Shown one piece after another: positions 61,927-64,000 of a stretch of 64,000 bases of DNA. Under the pieces are notes generated by a model, which was not told where the DNA came from, ran no database searches, and was given only the letters and a program-made list of their open reading frames with translations. The position numbers and the translations under genes are program-made. How positions within the stretch are numbered: the first letter of the stretch is position 1; each line of letters begins with the position of its first letter. The stretch spans positions 7,936,001 through 8,000,000 of the forward strand of contig JAMPIQ010000002.1 in assembly GCA_024699855.1 (NCBI GenBank), written 5' to 3'. This DNA comes from Aphelenchoides besseyi (lineage: Eukaryota; Nematoda; Chromadorea; Rhabditida; Aphelenchoididae).

Positions 61927-62338
61927 ATGAAGAACAACGTCCACGTCGCCACGCTAATGATCTTAGTCTCAAGTCAATTTGCTGCTCAATCGTTTCAATT
62001 TCTATCACAAGTCAGAAACCTTACGGTTAGTTTCACACTTTTAAGCATTTTATTTGTGATTTCAAGCTTTCAAATCGAATACATTGCACAGTCGATCATC
62101 ATTGCGACTCATTTAACAGTAGTGAATTGAAGTCAAAAACTGATCTTTCGATACAACCACATTTCGCTCATCACGTTGACGCCATTTCTGCTGATCGATC
62201 ATTGGATTCGGTTTCCAATTCTGCGTCTGACACATACAAACGACATTCGGCAACAGATCGATTTCCGAAGTGGATCGTTTGCCTTTTCGGTGGTTTGATT
62301 CTAATCATGAACTTCCTTCTTGTAACCGTTGCTCTTTG
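61927..62338 (+). CDS. Probable small type I membrane protein
   Basis: A first exon (from ATG 61927) encodes a signal peptide (MKNNVHVATLMILVSSQFAA). A second open segment (about 62105-62338) has a Ser/Asp/His-rich stretch and a C-terminal membrane helix (WIVCLFGGLILIMNFLLV) ending VTVAL. The obvious donor (after RNLT) and acceptor (TTTAACAG) do not agree in phase, so the exact join is unresolved. No family is recognised. The helix at the extreme C-terminus could instead be a GPI-anchor or tail-anchor signal. Confidence 0.4.
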
Positions 62339-64000
62339 ATTGTCTTGTACAGAACATTTCACTGCATACTATTCATGTATTCAATAAACGGGTCATGTAA
62401 TTGTCGTTACTGAACTTTTAAACATTAGAATAGTGACGAGTTAAAAAGCACAAAAATCGGCATAATCAACGTGGCTTCTCGAGCAAAGATTAAAGCTGCG
62501 TATTCAACACACTAATGTTGTTAGTGGATACTCGCGTTACATTCTAATTTCAACGTTTACTGATGCCTATTACGGAAAACAGGATGTCGACTACAGTAAA
62601 TGTCATCGACTTGACATTCGATTTCTTGAGATCTCGATTGGAAGACGTACGTTGGCGTGTTCAATTGTTCCAACAAGCCAATTTGACTGAACAATGAGCA
62701 AAATCATTCGATTTCGGACGTTGAATTGATGCGAATTCTGCAGCATTTTTCGTTTTGTTGTGTGTAAAAGAAACTCGAAAGAACTGATTGTTGGAAGTGT
62801 ATTCTCCTTAACGACCTTCGAACTTGTTTCATCGATCGAGTGCATTTCACGGACAAGTAAATCACGAGCAAACAAATCGACTTTTGGGTGTGTGGGAAAG
62901 AGAACGATAAGACTGAAGCGATGGAGCGGCTCGTTAGTTTTGGACCTTTCGATCGCTTTCAAAATGCAACTGTTCGATTACAATTTTAAACTGTCGGTTG
63001 ACAAATTGCAAGAGAATTTTTGCTGAGTCACTAGTTCTGATGGTGGGAAACGATTAGTCAAAAAGGTTCCTCATTCGACGAACATTCTTTGATCACAACA
63101 AGACCAATAAATCACAGTCGAACCCTTTACACAACCCGTGAGATTGTATTCTGGGAAACGCGTCACATCGCTCGTAAGAAGCACGTGCTATTAACGAATT
63201 GAATTGTAGTCGAGGAGCCGAAAAAGAATATCGAATGATAACGCCAATTCCCGTAATAAACAAACTTATGTGTGTGTACTTAAACAGATTAACTGACACG
63301 AGAGTAAAATACAAAATCTTCGTGTTCCCGCGGCCTTTGTTTCATTTCAACGAATTCTGCAATCTCGGTGCAATGATGCAAATGATCCTAATGCGATTTG
63401 ATTGCCCGTAGGGTTACAAAGAGTGCGCCGTGAAACAAAAGATCGAAACTGCGAACTTTGCAGTTTCGATGGAACAAAGACTGAAAACCATTTGGTTTAC
63501 GAAAGCGCGTACTTTAAAAGTTGTTTGACTTTCTGAGCAATTCACTTCCTCGTTCCACTTCGTCGTTGTTTTGAACTTTTCGGCTTTCGAGTGATTTTTG
63601 AAAGTCCCGCATTCAAACTGAAGGAACGCACGTATCGATTGCTGGTGACGTTCGAATCGCTCTCCGAAGCACTTTGATCTTCCGCTTTTCATTCTCGATT
63701 TAGAATCTTTGGTTGATAAAATCATCGTCTTTATTCTTAATAACACGCCGATTAAACTGTTTTTCTCGTTTCCCTAAAACATTTCGTGTGATCTTGAAAG
63801 CGCAAAGTTGACTACTCGCTGTCGTCGTTGTGTGATTACTTGAGCACTTGGAGTCGAACGTTCGACTTTCGAACAGCCGCAACTTTTATTGGTGACTGTG
63901 CATTTTTTGATTGCGTCGTGTGTTCGATTCGCAACGTCGACATCCAGCTTATCCTCTCGTTGTCGCGCATCGCTTTCGAGCATCAATCTACTTCCTTGTT
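62339..64000. other. No supportable gene
   Basis: An ATTCAATAAACG polyadenylation-like site at about 62380 probably ends the preceding gene. Beyond it only short frames without family features or coherent splice chains are present. Confidence 0.45.

Overview
This window is nuclear DNA from a nematode. The evidence is many short introns (about 40-60 nt) with TTTCAG-type acceptors, and recognisable orthologues of Caenorhabditis genes: lin-1, sma-6, vps-26, rpl-39, laminin beta and a FMRFamide-receptor-like GPCR. I cannot name the species. Coordinates of spliced genes are the outer CDS limits; I worked out exon joins by hand from frame and splice signals.

Layout. 1-3475 has no gene I can support. 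lin-1 (+, ETS factor) is convergent with sma-6 (-, BMP type I receptor) at 5.6-5.9 kb. A small secreted-peptide gene follows (10.8-11.1 kb). Next come mS37 and rpl-39 (-), possibly one operon, then vps-26 (+) and a PDZ-containing class XVIII-like myosin (+, 14.3-22.7 kb). From 24.2 to 29.7 kb the sequence is gene-poor. Between 33.2 and 43.7 kb lie a FLYWCH-like Cys/His protein, a nuclear-receptor-like finger fragment, the complete laminin beta gene and a GPCR (-). After 47.3 kb there is a Crumbs-type transmembrane/tail exon pair and several unassigned minus-strand exons. The last 8 kb holds a possible prohormone, a secreted Gly/Met-rich coiled-coil protein, a tryparedoxin/nucleoredoxin-like protein and a small membrane protein.

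The outstanding feature is a network of recent segmental duplications that builds new genes. A BED-like zinc-finger exon is joined, in matching splice phase, to a coiled-coil exon of the myosin tail. Three such chimeras exist: 31.3-32.6 kb (+), 44.5-45.5 kb (-) and 52.2-56.6 kb (-). The first two sit in the arms of a ~2.9 kb inverted repeat that brackets the laminin-GPCR block. The third carries an inverted copy of the whole myosin tail and runs into a 100-N assembly gap. A fourth, decayed piece (23.9-24.2 kb) fuses motor and tail fragments at a 10-bp microhomology. The myosin tail also has a tandemly duplicated first coiled-coil exon, a candidate alternative first exon for a headless isoform, and a poly-A run whose length is out of frame in both long copies.

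lin-1 and sma-6 belong to the Ras/MAPK and BMP-like signalling pathways; laminin beta is basement membrane; VPS26 is retromer; rpl-39 and mS37 are ribosomal. Apart from the chimeric family, neighbours share no obvious function.
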